Notes: generated from the sequence alone by a model not told the origin. 18,173 nucleotides of DNA from Chromatiales bacterium (GCA_026990045.1 JALSIK010000217.1:1-18173), one strand, 5' to 3'; numbered from the stretch's first letter, positions 1 to 10,194 are shown. Program-made: numbers and translations.

Positions 1-555
1 TAATTCGAACGCCTTGGCCACGATCATGCTCATATCAAACCCCAGCTTACGCAGCTCGTATTTTGACTGCGCATCCATGTATGCACTGTTGGCTTTGGTG
101 GCAATGTCCTGATTCTGCAACAAGATGCGCAGGTTGCCGCGTATGATTTTGCGCGCTTCCATCAGCAAATCGTCAGCCCGGGCCAGTTGCTCCCGGATTT
201 CACCCAGCACCACGCAGTCCGGCCTGCATCCGTTGCCTGTCGTGGATTTGCCAGCCACATGCATCCGGCGCAGATCTAGCGTGCGCTGCTTCAGTACACG
301 GAGCTCGGCAGCGGCGTCGTTCAGCCGCCCCGCCGGATCGGTGATATATAACTTGTAGAACTCCTGTAGAACCCTCCAGTCAGATGGCTGCATGGCGTGC
401 CGATAGGGCTCTCCCTCTGCTCGCACCACCCCCCAAAGAAGCATACCGGCCACCATGGCCAACACAGACCATTTTGCACGTCGACAACTGGTCAGCCGGC
501 ACGGAGGATTTCTTTCTACGGTGATGTGATGTCCTTTAAGGACCGGTATACGCAT
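1..555 (-). CDS. Unrecognised exported protein, 5' part only
   Basis: An open frame of 185 codons with no stop runs off the left end of the window, so only the N-terminal part is visible. I place the start at the ATG whose first base is 555, because a GGAG lies 9 bases upstream and an in-frame stop lies just before it. An internal ATG at 456 is the alternative. Residues 24-29 are basic (CRRAKW), residues 30-45 are hydrophobic, and an Ala-Glu-Gly site follows, which reads as a signal peptide or membrane anchor. The rest is polar and looks alpha-helical, with a C-x3-C pair (GCRPDC) in the middle and a Lys/Arg/Glu-rich stretch that could be coiled coil. It is visibly less GC-rich than the core genes and lies beside two dead insertion sequences, so I infer an accessory, possibly transferred, gene. 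I recognise no family and assign no function. Confidence 0.6.
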   Translation of the reverse strand, partial: MRIPVLKGHHITVERNPPCRLTSCRRAKWSVLAMVAGMLLWGVVRAEGEPYRHAMQPSDWRVLQEFYKLYITDPAGRLNDAAAELRVLKQRTLDLRRMHVAGKSTTGNGCRPDCVVLGEIREQLARADDLLMEARKIIRGNLRILLQNQDIATKANSAYMDAQSKYELRKLGFDMSMIVAKAFEL

Positions 556-607
556 TGCTGCCCACTCCACGTTTTATCAAGTTACTCATGAGCAGTACCG
601 TCCCCCT

Positions 608-957
608 GGGCTCGATGGGCCGGAACTGATGGAGAACCGTGGTGGCCTGAGGGTTATCCAGGCCCGGATGACCAGGGCGACGAGCAGTGCCGGGAAAGGA
701 GCCGCCGTCGATGTGGCAGATGCGCGCGGCGGGGCCGCCGCCCCGTCGTGGGCGTCGACCGGCACTACGAGGGGCAGTGCTTCGTGGAGCATGGGCGGGT
801 GCCGAACATGACGCCCCGTGTCGCCCAGAACACCATTCACTGTTCGTCGGCCGTTGACGGGCGCGCCTCCCGCCATGCCGGATACCGCATCACTCAGGCG
901 AAGTGCAGGCGGGTTGATGGGTATATCGGGTGGTTGAAGGCGATTACCGAGGCATGA
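608..957 (+). pseudogene. Decayed IS5-family transposase, C-terminal half
   Basis: Two plus-strand frames joined by a frameshift near 740-760 together give the C-terminal half of an IS5-type DDE transposase. The first frame carries LMENRGGL followed by a T-R-A-T segment, the typical stretch after the second beta-strand. The second carries GVDRHYEG, then TPRVAQNT, AVDGRASRHAGYRITQ and IGWLK. These correspond to the family consensus GADKGYD, TPHVAQN, the DGRTTRHPGY..SQ block and the FGWIKT helix with its catalytic Glu region. The expected (K/R)RIEE is altered to CRRVDGY, so the catalytic Glu appears lost. The frame stops soon after GWLK, without the usual C-terminal helix. There is no N-terminal half, first catalytic Asp or recognisable terminal repeat. 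It is a dead remnant. The family call rests on remembered consensus motifs. Confidence 0.65.
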
Positions 958-985
958 CATATGTAAATACGACACCATCAGATGG

Positions 986-1560
986 GCAACCCGGGTGGAG
1001 CAAACCGGACACGAACTCCTGGAACGATTTGAACGGGTAGCGCCGGCCTTCCGGCAACGGTTTCACGCCCAGGCCAGCACAAAGGCCGCGGAGCGGTTCT
1101 GGCGGGTGGCGCGGCCCTGCTGTGCCTACGCCGGGCACCTGCCGGAATCCTTCGGAGGCATGGCGGAATGCGATGAAACCACCTTAGGGGCGGATAATAA
1201 GGCGAACGCGGGCAGGAAGGTGGCCGTCAGAATCATCGCGTTTCAGTATTTTCCAGCACGGCGGAAAAATCAAGGTCCCCCAGATCCAGGTTCGCAGTGG
1301 TGGGCGCGCTGCCCGCCGGGTGTGCGTCCGTGCCTGACCTGTCAGCGTGGACTGCGCGGATGACTCGCGGCCCCGCCCACTACTGGGCGTGCGCAAGGAT
1401 CAGGGACACCCCAGACGGCGGGACCGCATCAACCGTCACTGTGGAATTCCGGAGCCCGGCGAATCATCGGCTATTCCCCTGCCCGCGGCGTATCCCGAAA
1501 TTCTTTCTCCTTTACCCTGACAGTTGCAAAAAATCGGTGCCGTTTCGCGTCGAAATGGCG
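986..1560 (+). pseudogene. Decayed IS1595-family (ISSod11/IS1016-like) transposase
   Basis: Pieces of one transposase appear in order in changing plus-strand frames. First is ELLERFERVAPAFRQRF with a helical FWRVARP segment (about 1012-1130). Then comes ECDETTLG followed by KANAGRKVAV (about 1165-1230), matching the family's ECDETTFGG and GKRGWGAAGKVIVFG with the first catalytic Asp. After a frameshift comes HGGKIKV (about 1255-1285), then VRKDQGHPRRRDRIN (about 1390-1435) matching the VTKDKG-P-GRDHIN block. After another shift comes SPANHRLFP with IPKFFLLY (about 1455-1515), matching FWSYAKHRLYPYRGVPRKYFHLYL. The central segment with the second catalytic Asp is missing or unreadable. At least three frame changes make it inactive. 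It begins about 30 bases after the IS5 remnant in the same orientation. No intact terminal repeats were found, and 1561-1697 holds nothing I recognise. Confidence 0.65.
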
Positions 1561-1697
1561 TCCAGGGAGAATGAAACTCTGTTTGCGCTCGATTTCCGGA
1601 TTTCGCCGCAGGTGAAGTCCAAAAACGGCCAGATACGTAAATCGGATGGCACGCCGGCGCAATCTGGGAGCGGTGTTTCCCCGGATGACGGTCCTAC

Positions 1698-1848
1698 CAG
1701 GATGTTGAAAAAGGCCGTCGTGGCCTTTTTCAACGCGCCGAACCCGGCACAGGTCCGGGTTCGGCTACGCCAAATCAAGCGCTTGCGCGCCTGATTTGCG
1801 GGCGGGGCATCCCTGCCCCGCCTTAGCAGGCTGTTTTTCAACAGCCTG
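1698..1848. mobile_element. MITE-like element of five tandem hairpins with 15-bp inverted ends
   Basis: The outer ends are inverted repeats: CAGGATGTTGAAAAA at 1698-1712 and the complement of CAGGCTGTTGAAAAA at 1834-1848, one mismatch in 15. Between and including them lie five consecutive hairpins. They are a perfect 13-bp stem at 1704-1734 with a 5-base loop, a perfect 10-bp stem at 1738-1764, an 11-bp stem with one internal mismatch at 1771-1798, a perfect 9-bp stem at 1801-1822, and a 9-bp stem at 1827-1848 (10 bp if 1826 and 1849 are included). Almost every base is in a stem. There is no coding capacity and no clear target duplication. It starts 17 bases after the dnaQ stop. The first hairpin (GGCC then five T) and the last are terminator-like for dnaQ. 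It could be a non-autonomous mobile element, a REP-type repeat or a complex terminator. Confidence 0.55.
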
Positions 1849-1865
1849 CCAAGATATCCAGGAGC

Positions 1866-2588
1866 TTACTCTTCGCTTTCCAGCTCCAGCCACAGGCAGC
1901 GTCCCGCCTGCTCGCGGATGGCCTCCAGCCGTGCCCGGTGCGCCGCCTGCTCGCCGGCGCTGGCCCGCAGCACTTTGATCCGAGGCCGGTCGGCCGGCAA
2001 CTTCCGCACCTCGGGCGAGGCACCCGCGGGGCCCTCGCCCGCCGCCCCCGCCTCCAGGCCCAGATCGGCCTGGCCGCCGGTCATGGCCAGGTACACCTCG
2101 GCCAGGATCTGGGCATCCAGCAGGGCGCCGTGGAGCTGGCGCTGGCTGTTGTCCACCCCGTAGCGCCGGCACAGGGCATCGAGGCTGTTCTTCTGCCCCG
2201 GGTGCATGCGCCGGGCCATGGCCAGGGTGTCGGTGACGCGGCAGTGGTCCTCCAGCCGCCCCCACTCACCGCCCAGGAGGGCCAGCTCGTGGTCGATGAA
2301 GGCCACGTCGAAGGGCGCGTTGTGGATGATCACCTCGGCGTCGCGGACGAAGGCGATGAAATCCTCCACCACGTCGGCGAACACCGGCTTGTCGGCCAGG
2401 AACTCGCCGGTCAGCCCGTGCACGTCCACCGCGCCCTCGTCGATCTCGCGTTCCGGGTTCAGGTAATGGTGAAAGCGGTTGTCGGTGAGGCGGCGGTTGA
2501 CCAGCTCCACGCAGCCGATCTCGATGACGCGGTGGCCCTGGCTGGGTTCCAGGCCGGTGGTCTCGGTATCGAGCACGATCTGGCGCAT
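1866..2588 (-). CDS. dnaQ: DNA polymerase III epsilon subunit (3'-5' proofreading exonuclease)
   Basis: Epsilon removes misincorporated nucleotides as part of the Pol III core (alpha-epsilon-theta) in the cytoplasm. The 240-residue product matches the usual length of about 240. ExoI is DTETTG at residues 7-12, with metal ligands D7 and E9. ExoII is NAPFD at 90-94 with D94. ExoIII-epsilon is H153-G-A-L-L-D158, the His-type DEDDh signature. The C-terminal tail (about 180-240) is variable and includes the alpha-binding segment in this family. I chose the ATG at 2588 because it places DTETTG at residue 7, as in known DnaQ; the frame stays open further upstream inside rnhA only as a shadow. It follows rnhA by 20 bases, so the two are very likely co-transcribed. 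In E. coli rnhA and dnaQ are divergent, so the co-directional order here is of the Pseudomonas type. Confidence 0.97.
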   Translation of the reverse strand: MRQIVLDTETTGLEPSQGHRVIEIGCVELVNRRLTDNRFHHYLNPEREIDEGAVDVHGLTGEFLADKPVFADVVEDFIAFVRDAEVIIHNAPFDVAFIDHELALLGGEWGRLEDHCRVTDTLAMARRMHPGQKNSLDALCRRYGVDNSQRQLHGALLDAQILAEVYLAMTGGQADLGLEAGAAGEGPAGASPEVRKLPADRPRIKVLRASAGEQAAHRARLEAIREQAGRCLWLELESEE

Positions 2589-2608
2589 GCGGCGGGTTCC
2601 CCGGCGGT

Positions 2609-3055
2609 TCAGTCGCGGTGCAGCATTTCGTCGATGGCGCGGTTGGCCAGGGCGTCGGCCCGCTCGTTCTCCGGGTGGCCGGTATGGCCCCGCACCCAGT
2701 GCCATTCCACCTGGTGGCGCGCGGCCGCCTGGTCCAGGCGCCGCCACAGGTCGGCGTTCTTCACCGGCTTGCGGTCGGCGGTGCGCCAGCCGTTGCGCTT
2801 CCACCGCGCCATCCACTGGGTGATGCCGTTGCGCACGTACTGCGAGTCGGTGGTCAGGCGCACCCGGCTGGGACGCTTGAGGGCCTCCAGGGCGGTGATG
2901 GCGGCCATGAGCTCCATGCGGTTGTTGGTGGTGTCGGGCTCGGCCCCGTACAGCTCCTTCTCGTGGCCATTGTAGCGCAACAGCACGCCCCAGCCGCCCG
3001 GTCCCGGGTTGCCGCGGCAGGCGCCGTCGGTCCAGGCCTCAACCCAGCCGCCCAC
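2609..3055 (-). CDS. rnhA: Ribonuclease HI
   Basis: It cleaves the RNA strand of RNA-DNA hybrids, removing primers and R-loops in the cytoplasm. All catalytic residues are present at the same numbers as in the E. coli enzyme: D10 in WTDGACRGNPGPGGWG, E48 in NNRMEL, D70 in TTDSQYV, H124 in VRGHTGH and D134 in NERADALAN. The basic handle (WKRNGWRTADRKPVKN, about residues 85-100) is also present. The product is 148 residues, a normal length. The start is a GTG at 3055 with a GGAG six bases upstream. It overlaps the 3' end of the methyltransferase gene by 17 bases and lies 20 bases ahead of dnaQ, so the three form one operon with probable translational coupling at the first junction. Confidence 0.97.
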   Translation of the reverse strand: MGGWVEAWTDGACRGNPGPGGWGVLLRYNGHEKELYGAEPDTTNNRMELMAAITALEALKRPSRVRLTTDSQYVRNGITQWMARWKRNGWRTADRKPVKNADLWRRLDQAAARHQVEWHWVRGHTGHPENERADALANRAIDEMLHRD

Positions 3056-3839
3056 GGTGCACTCCCTGGGGCCGCCGCCCGGCCTCGGGCGGCAGCGGCT
3101 TGAGCCCGGGGGCCGCCAGCTGCCGGCGCGGCCGCCAGCGGGGCCGGACGGGGGTCAGCGTCGCCACCCGCTTGCGCGCCACCAGCACGTAGCCGGCGCC
3201 CAGCGGCGGCCACAGCGCCCGGCCCACCCGCTCGAGAAACCCCAGCCGTTCCATGAACCGGGCCTGCTGGAGGGGCGGCCGGTAGAAATAGCTTTTCACC
3301 TCCACCACGTCCAGGCCCAGCAGCGCCAGCCAGTCGCGCACCCGGGCCATGCCCAGGAACCGGCCGCACCAGGGCACCCGGCCCCGCCACTGCAGCACCA
3401 GGTGCACCGGCAGCCAGGCACTCCACGGGTTGAATCCCAGCAGCACCAGGTGGCCCTCTGGAATGAGCACGCGCTCGGCCTCGCGCAGCACCTCGTGGGG
3501 ATGGCGCGAGAACTCCAGCACGTGGGGCAACACCAGCACGTCGAGGCTGGAGGCCGCCAGCGGCAGGGCCTCGGGCTCGCCCCGCACCGCGGCACCGGGC
3601 TGGCCGGCGATGTCCATGACCGCGGTGTGCGAGACCCGCGCCCCCCGCAGCAGGTCGCAGTCGTGGATCCGGCCCACCTGCAGCAGGTGATAGCCGAACA
3701 GCCCGGCCAGGGCCTCGTCCATGTGGGCCTGCTCCACGCGGGCCAGGGCCCGGCCCAGGGGGGTCCGGTACCACTGTGCCAGCGCCGCCCGGTGCCCCGG
3801 GCCGCAACGGTGAAAGCCTCTGTCGCGCCACCCCGGCAT
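3039..3839 (-). CDS. YafS-like class I SAM-dependent methyltransferase
   Basis: The 266-residue protein has a Methyltransf_11-like core. A strand ending in the acidic motif VMDI is followed by GEPEALPLAASSLDVLVLPHVLEF (motifs II-III, with E88-type and D/L-rich strand), then HPHEVLREAERVLIPEGHLVLLGFNP (post-motif III). Motif I is degenerate, with no GxGxG, as in the YafS-type proteins that sit beside rnhA/dnaQ in gammaproteobacteria. The substrate is unknown. I chose the ATG at 3839; a GTG three codons upstream (3848) is possible, and neither has a clear ribosome binding site. The last 45 residues form a Pro/Arg-rich tail that overlaps the start of rnhA by 17 bases. It diverges from mltD across about 100 bases. 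In Pseudomonas and E. coli gloB sits next to this gene; no gloB is present here. Confidence 0.85.
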   Translation of the reverse strand: MPGWRDRGFHRCGPGHRAALAQWYRTPLGRALARVEQAHMDEALAGLFGYHLLQVGRIHDCDLLRGARVSHTAVMDIAGQPGAAVRGEPEALPLAASSLDVLVLPHVLEFSRHPHEVLREAERVLIPEGHLVLLGFNPWSAWLPVHLVLQWRGRVPWCGRFLGMARVRDWLALLGLDVVEVKSYFYRPPLQQARFMERLGFLERVGRALWPPLGAGYVLVARKRVATLTPVRPRWRPRRQLAAPGLKPLPPEAGRRPQGVHRGRLG

Positions 3840-3902
3840 GGCGTGCACTTTATCAGGAATCGGCGCGTCCCACCCGCCCCGGCGGGACTGCGGGCCGGTC
3901 GG

Positions 3903-3931
3903 TTGACCCCGCCGCGGGGGTCCGCTAGAGT
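3903..3931 (+). promoter_or_regulatory. Sigma-70-type promoter for mltD, predicted leaderless
   Basis: TTGACC at 3903-3908 and TAGAGT at 3926-3931 are separated by exactly 17 bases. The expected transcription start, 6-8 bases after the -10 box, falls at about 3938-3940, on the mltD ATG. The absence of a Shine-Dalgarno sequence before that ATG, and the lack of any other start codon between the upstream in-frame stop at 3904 and 3940, fit a leaderless mRNA. Predicted from sequence only. Confidence 0.5.
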
Positions 3932-3939
3932 GTTGCGCG

Positions 3940-5622
3940 ATGAGAAAAAAAATCAATAATAAACAAGCAGCTAGGTTTTTTCCCCTGGCCCTGTCCCTGA
4001 TCCTCGCCGGCGGCTGTTCCCTCACCGGGCCGCTGCTCACCGCCGGCGCTCCCCGGCAGCCGGCGGTGCCCGGAGACGCCGATCACCCCGCGGTGCTGTG
4101 GCCGGCGGCCGCTGCCGGCCCGGCCCCGGCGGTGACCACGGCGGAAGCCGCGGAAACGGAAACCGCCCCCGGCCCGGAGCAGGACGCCGGCTCCGTGCTC
4201 GGGCCGCCCGATCTCTGGGACCGCGTCCGCGCCGGCTTCGCCCTGCCGCGGCGCTCCCACCCCCGCATCGAGCGCGAGCTGGCCTGGCTCAGGCGCCACC
4301 CCGACTACCTGGACCGGGTGGCGGACCGCGCCCGGCCCTACCTGCATTTCATCGTCGAGGAGGTGGAGCGGCGCGGCATGCCCCTGGAGATCGCCCTGCT
4401 GCCGGTGGTGGAGAGCGCCTTCCAGCCCTTCGCCTACTCCCACGGCCGTGCCGCCGGTATCTGGCAGTTCATCCCCTCCACCGGCCGCCGCTTCGGCCTG
4501 CGCCAGACCTGGTGGTACGACGGCCGCCGCGACGTCTATGCCTCCACCCACGCCGCCCTGGACCTGCTCCAGCGCCTGCACCGGGAGTTCGACGGCGACT
4601 GGCTCCTGGCCCTGGCTGCATACAATTCCGGCAGCGGCACCGTGCACAAGGCCGTGCGCCGTAACCGCCGCCGCGGGAAGCCGGCAGATTTCTTCTCCCT
4701 CAGGCTGCCGCGCGAGACCCGCGGCTACGTGCCCAAGCTGCTGGCCCTGAAACAGCTGGTGGAAGACCCGGCGGCCCACGGCATCACCCTCAAGTCCATC
4801 CCGGACGAGCCCTACTTCGCCCGGGTGGAGCTGGACTCCCAGATCGACCTGGCCCTGGCCGCGGAGCTGGCCGGCATCGATCTGGAAGAACTCTACCGTC
4901 TCAATCCCGGCTTCAACCGCTGGGCCACCGATCCCGACGGGCCCCATCACCTGCTGCTGCCGCTGGAGCGGGTGGAGCCCTTCCGCCGGGCCCTGGCCCA
5001 GCTGCCGCCGGAACGGCGCCTGCGCTGGGTGCGCCACCGGGTCCGCCCGGGCGAGACCCTCATCACCATCGCCCGCCGTTACCGGACCACGGTGGCCACC
5101 ATCAAGCGCGTCAACCGCCTGCGCGGCAACCTCATCCGGGCCGGGCGCGGTCTGACCATCCCGGTGGCCAGCCGCAGCCGCAAGGCCTACACCCTGAGCG
5201 CCGACCAGCGGCGGGCCCGCACCCAGAACCGGCCCCGCGGCGGCCAGCGGGTGGTGCACCGCGTGCAGCCCGGCGACACCCTGTGGGACCTGGCGCGCCG
5301 CTACGGCGTCGGGGTGAGGCAGCTGGCGCGGTGGAACGCCATGTCCCCGCGCGACCCCCTGCGCCCCGGGCAGCGGCTGGTCATCTGGACCCGGGGCCGG
5401 GCGGCGCTGCCGGCGCGCATCGACGCCCCGCCCCCGCGGCGGCGCATCACGCGGCGCATCGGCTACCGCGTGCGCCCCGGCGACTCGCTGGCGCGCATCT
5501 CCCGCAAGTTCAAGGTCACCGTGGAACAGCTCCGGCGCTGGAACCGCCTGCGCAAGGGCGCCTACCTGCAGCCGGGCCAGCGGCTCACCCTCTACATCGA
5601 CGTCACGCGGCAGTCATCGTGA
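3940..5622 (+). CDS. mltD: Membrane-bound lytic murein transglycosylase D, three LysM domains
   Basis: MltD cleaves the MurNAc-GlcNAc bond of peptidoglycan, forming 1,6-anhydro ends, while anchored as a lipoprotein in the outer membrane. Residues 1-26 are a lipoprotein signal: KK near the start, a hydrophobic core, and a lipobox ending in A-G-G-C26. The goose-type SLT domain spans about 147-265, with catalytic E158 in VVESAF, then GIWQFIPSTG and ALAAYNSGSG. Three LysM modules follow at about 366-411, 439-483 and 509-554 (RPGETL, QPGDTLWDLA and RPGDSL openings) and bind glycan. At 560 residues it is longer than the E. coli protein (about 450, two LysM), chiefly because of the third LysM and a Pro/Ala/Glu-rich linker after the lipid anchor. 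The only possible start is the ATG at 3940. Its stop is one base before the heptamer array shared with the convergent ATPase gene. Confidence 0.95.
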   Translation: MRKKINNKQAARFFPLALSLILAGGCSLTGPLLTAGAPRQPAVPGDADHPAVLWPAAAAGPAPAVTTAEAAETETAPGPEQDAGSVLGPPDLWDRVRAGFALPRRSHPRIERELAWLRRHPDYLDRVADRARPYLHFIVEEVERRGMPLEIALLPVVESAFQPFAYSHGRAAGIWQFIPSTGRRFGLRQTWWYDGRRDVYASTHAALDLLQRLHREFDGDWLLALAAYNSGSGTVHKAVRRNRRRGKPADFFSLRLPRETRGYVPKLLALKQLVEDPAAHGITLKSIPDEPYFARVELDSQIDLALAAELAGIDLEELYRLNPGFNRWATDPDGPHHLLLPLERVEPFRRALAQLPPERRLRWVRHRVRPGETLITIARRYRTTVATIKRVNRLRGNLIRAGRGLTIPVASRSRKAYTLSADQRRARTQNRPRGGQRVVHRVQPGDTLWDLARRYGVGVRQLARWNAMSPRDPLRPGQRLVIWTRGRAALPARIDAPPPRRRITRRIGYRVRPGDSLARISRKFKVTVEQLRRWNRLRKGAYLQPGQRLTLYIDVTRQSS

Positions 5623-5657
5623 CCAGATGTCAGACGTCAGATCTCAGATATCGGATA

Positions 5658-7708
<2,051 letters not shown>

Positions 7709-7712
<4 letters not shown>

Positions 7713-9217
7713 GCCGGCTGCTCCCGCAGGCGGGGATCGAAGGCGTCGCGCACCGCGTCGGCGAACAGGTTGGCCGACAGCACCAGCGCGAACATGAAGC
7801 AGAAGGCCGCCACCAGCGACCACCACACCGGCGGCTCCCGCGCCAGCTCCAGGCGGGCGCCGTTGATCATGTTGCCCCAGGAGATGGTGGCGGGATCCAC
7901 GCCCACCCCCACGTAGGACAGCACCGCCTCGGCCAGCACCAGGCCGCTGAAGTCCAGCACCACGACGATGAGCACGATGTGCATGACGTTGGGCAGCACG
8001 TGGCGGCCGAGGATGACGAAGGGCCGCACGCCGAAGGCCACCGCCGCCTGGATGTAGTCCAGCTCCCGCACCTTGAGGGTCTCGCCCCGCAACAGCCGGC
8101 ACAGTCCGGTCCAGCTCGTGATGCCCAGGATCACGCACAGCGCCAGCAGCCTCAGGTCGGCCCGGTCGGTGGCGGTCTCGAACAGCTGCGGGTGGTTCTC
8201 GATGTAGACCTGGATGGAGAGGACGGCGGCGGCGATGAGCAGCACGCCCGGAATGGAGTTGAGGGTGGTGTAGAGATACTGGATCACGTCATCCACCCAG
8301 CCCCGGAAGTAGCCGGCCATGATCCCGAGAAGGATGGCGAAAGGCAGCATGATGAGGGTGGTGAGGGTGCCGATGACCAGCCCCGTGCGCACGCTCTTGA
8401 GGCTGAGGTAGAGCACGTCGGTGCCCACCTTGTCGGTGCCCAGCACGTGGTAGTGCAGGCTGAGGCCGGCCAGGACCCCGGCCACCGCGCACACCACCGC
8501 CACGGTGGCCAGCACCGTGCGCCAGGGCACCGGCCCCTCGCCCCGCCACACCCCGGCCGCGGTGCGGGCCAGGGACTCGCCCCGGGCCCGGGCCAGCAGC
8601 AGCACCAGGCCCAGCGCCGCCAGCGCGGCCAGCGCCAGCCCGCCGCCGGCCCCGGCCAGGGCCAGGCGGGCCACGTCGCCGGCCCATTGCCGCTCCGGGT
8701 CGGCGAGGTGGGCCCCGCCGTGGCGCAGGCGCGGGTACTCCCGCACCTGCCGCCCGCCCCGCTCCACCGGCTGGCGCACGTAGAGGCGGGTGGCCAGGGG
8801 CGCCGAGTAGGTCTGCTCCTCCCGCTCGCGCAGGTGGGCCAGGAGCACGTCCAGCACCGACAGCACCTCCACCGACCAGGCGGTCTCCGCCGCCCCCGGC
8901 GCCGGCGGCAGCGGCTTGCGGAAGTGGATGGAGTCGGCCAGGCCGATGACGGCGAACACCACCAGCACCACCGCCGAGACCGCCGCCCGCTTCTGGTGGA
9001 ACACGCGCCGCCACGGCTCGCGCAGGTGGCGCTGCCGCCGCATCCACGCCCCGAGAAACAGCACCCCGGCCAGGAGCACGAACAGCAGCACGTCGGTGGC
9101 CAGGTACACCCCGCGCAGACCCAGCAGCGGCGGCAGACCCAGCCACAGCGCGGCCAGCGCCGCGGCGACCAGCAGGGGCCGGCGCCAGAAGGGACGCTGT
9201 GACCGATTGCCGCTCAT
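7709..9217 (-). CDS. Peptide ABC transporter permease (DppC/YejE-like), enlarged
   Basis: This is an inner-membrane subunit of the importer. The C-terminal half is a standard BPD_transp_1 permease: the HVLGTDKVGTDVLY entry motif (about residue 255), membrane helices, and the EAA loop at DYIQAAVAFGVRPFVILGRH that contacts the ATPase. The chain ends with NLFADAVRDAFDPRLRE, typical of the family. At 502 residues it is far longer than usual DppC proteins (about 300). The extra N-terminal half has about five hydrophobic segments (near 14-35, 40-56, 76-93, 190-206, 225-248) and a soluble stretch at roughly 95-185 rich in Arg, Glu and Pro. I chose the ATG at 9217, which overlaps the stop of the preceding permease as ATGA. 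The gene likewise overlaps the ATPase start, so translation of the three is coupled. Confidence 0.92.
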
Positions 9218-10191
9218 TGCAGCCGTACCCGCGGGTCCACCAGGGTGTAGGAAAGGTCGGTGAGAAGCAGCCCCACGATATAGAGCACCGAGCCCAGGAA
9301 CACCATGGCCCGGACGATGGCGAAGTCCTGGGCCTGGATGGCCTCGATGGTGTAGCTGCCCAGCCCGGGGATGCCGAAGAACGACTCGGTGAGCAGGCTG
9401 CCCATGAACAGCAGCGGGATCACCACCACCGCCCCGGTGAGGATGGGGATCATGGCGTTCTTGAGCACGTGTCCGAACAGCACCCGCAGCTCGGACAGGC
9501 CCTTGGCCCGGGCCGTGCGCACGTAGTCCTTGTTGATCTCCTCGAGGAAGATGGTGCGGTACCAGCGGGTGCCGGAGCCGATGCCGCTCACCACGCCCAC
9601 GGCGATGGGCAGGACCAGGAACCGGATGCCATCGATGCCGTCGTCGTAGCCCGAGATGGGCACCAGGTGCCACAGCTTGCCGATGAGGAACTGGCCGCCG
9701 ATGATGTAGAACAGCATGGAGATGGACATGAGGATCACCGCTGCCACCACCCCCCAGACATCGATGTAGGTGGCGCGGAAGAAGGCCAGCATGAGGGCGA
9801 CGGTGACGTTGACCAGGATCCCCACCAGGAACACCGGCACCGCGATGGCGAGGCTGGGCCACATGCGCTGGCGAATGTCATGGCCGATGTCGCGGCCGTC
9901 GTCGGCCTGGCCGAAGCGGAAAGCGAACAGCGCCACCGACTTCTGGAAGAAGATGGTGTCGGTCACCTTGTCCAGGCCCTCGGCCGCGGCGTTGTACAGC
10001 AGCGGCTTGTCGTAGCCCCGCTCCCGCTTCCACTTCTCGATGGCCTCGGGCGTGACCCGCTTGACGCCCAGGTGCATGCGGGCCATGTCGTCGGGGCTGT
10101 TGACCACGAAGAACAGGGTGAAGGTGATGAGGTTCACCCCCACCAGGATGGGCACGGCATACAGGATCCGCCGGACGATGTACGCCAGCAC
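9214..10191 (-). CDS. Peptide ABC transporter permease (DppB/YejB-like)
   Basis: This 325-residue inner-membrane permease pairs with the next gene product to form the channel. It opens with YIVRRILYAVPILVGVNLITF, the classic DppB/OppB first helix. A periplasmic section follows, then PSLAIAVPVFLVGILVNVTVALMLAFF. The EAA loop is DYVRTARAKGLSELRVLFGHVLKNA. The C-terminal ESFFGIPGLGSYTIEAIQAQDFAIVRA and the DPRVRL ending are also typical. The start is a GTG at 10191 preceded by GGAGGG at good distance, inside the last codons of the binding-protein gene; only three bases separate the stop and this start. Its 3' end overlaps the next permease by four bases. The length is normal. Confidence 0.94.
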   Translation of the reverse strand: MLAYIVRRILYAVPILVGVNLITFTLFFVVNSPDDMARMHLGVKRVTPEAIEKWKRERGYDKPLLYNAAAEGLDKVTDTIFFQKSVALFAFRFGQADDGRDIGHDIRQRMWPSLAIAVPVFLVGILVNVTVALMLAFFRATYIDVWGVVAAVILMSISMLFYIIGGQFLIGKLWHLVPISGYDDGIDGIRFLVLPIAVGVVSGIGSGTRWYRTIFLEEINKDYVRTARAKGLSELRVLFGHVLKNAMIPILTGAVVVIPLLFMGSLLTESFFGIPGLGSYTIEAIQAQDFAIVRAMVFLGSVLYIVGLLLTDLSYTLVDPRVRLQ

Positions 10192-10194
10192 CGG

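Noticed and set aside
1561..1697. Minus-strand frame through this stretch (1471-1841 region)
   Set aside because: No recognisable motif, no ribosome binding site and overlap with the hairpin element and the IS remnant; treated as non-coding.
1698..1848. Possible integron attC site
   Set aside because: No core sites, cassette or integrase are visible; five separate hairpins do not fit the single folded attC form.
1691..1856. Target-site duplication flanking the hairpin element
   Set aside because: The flanks (GTCCTAC and CCAAGAT) do not match, so insertion is not proven.
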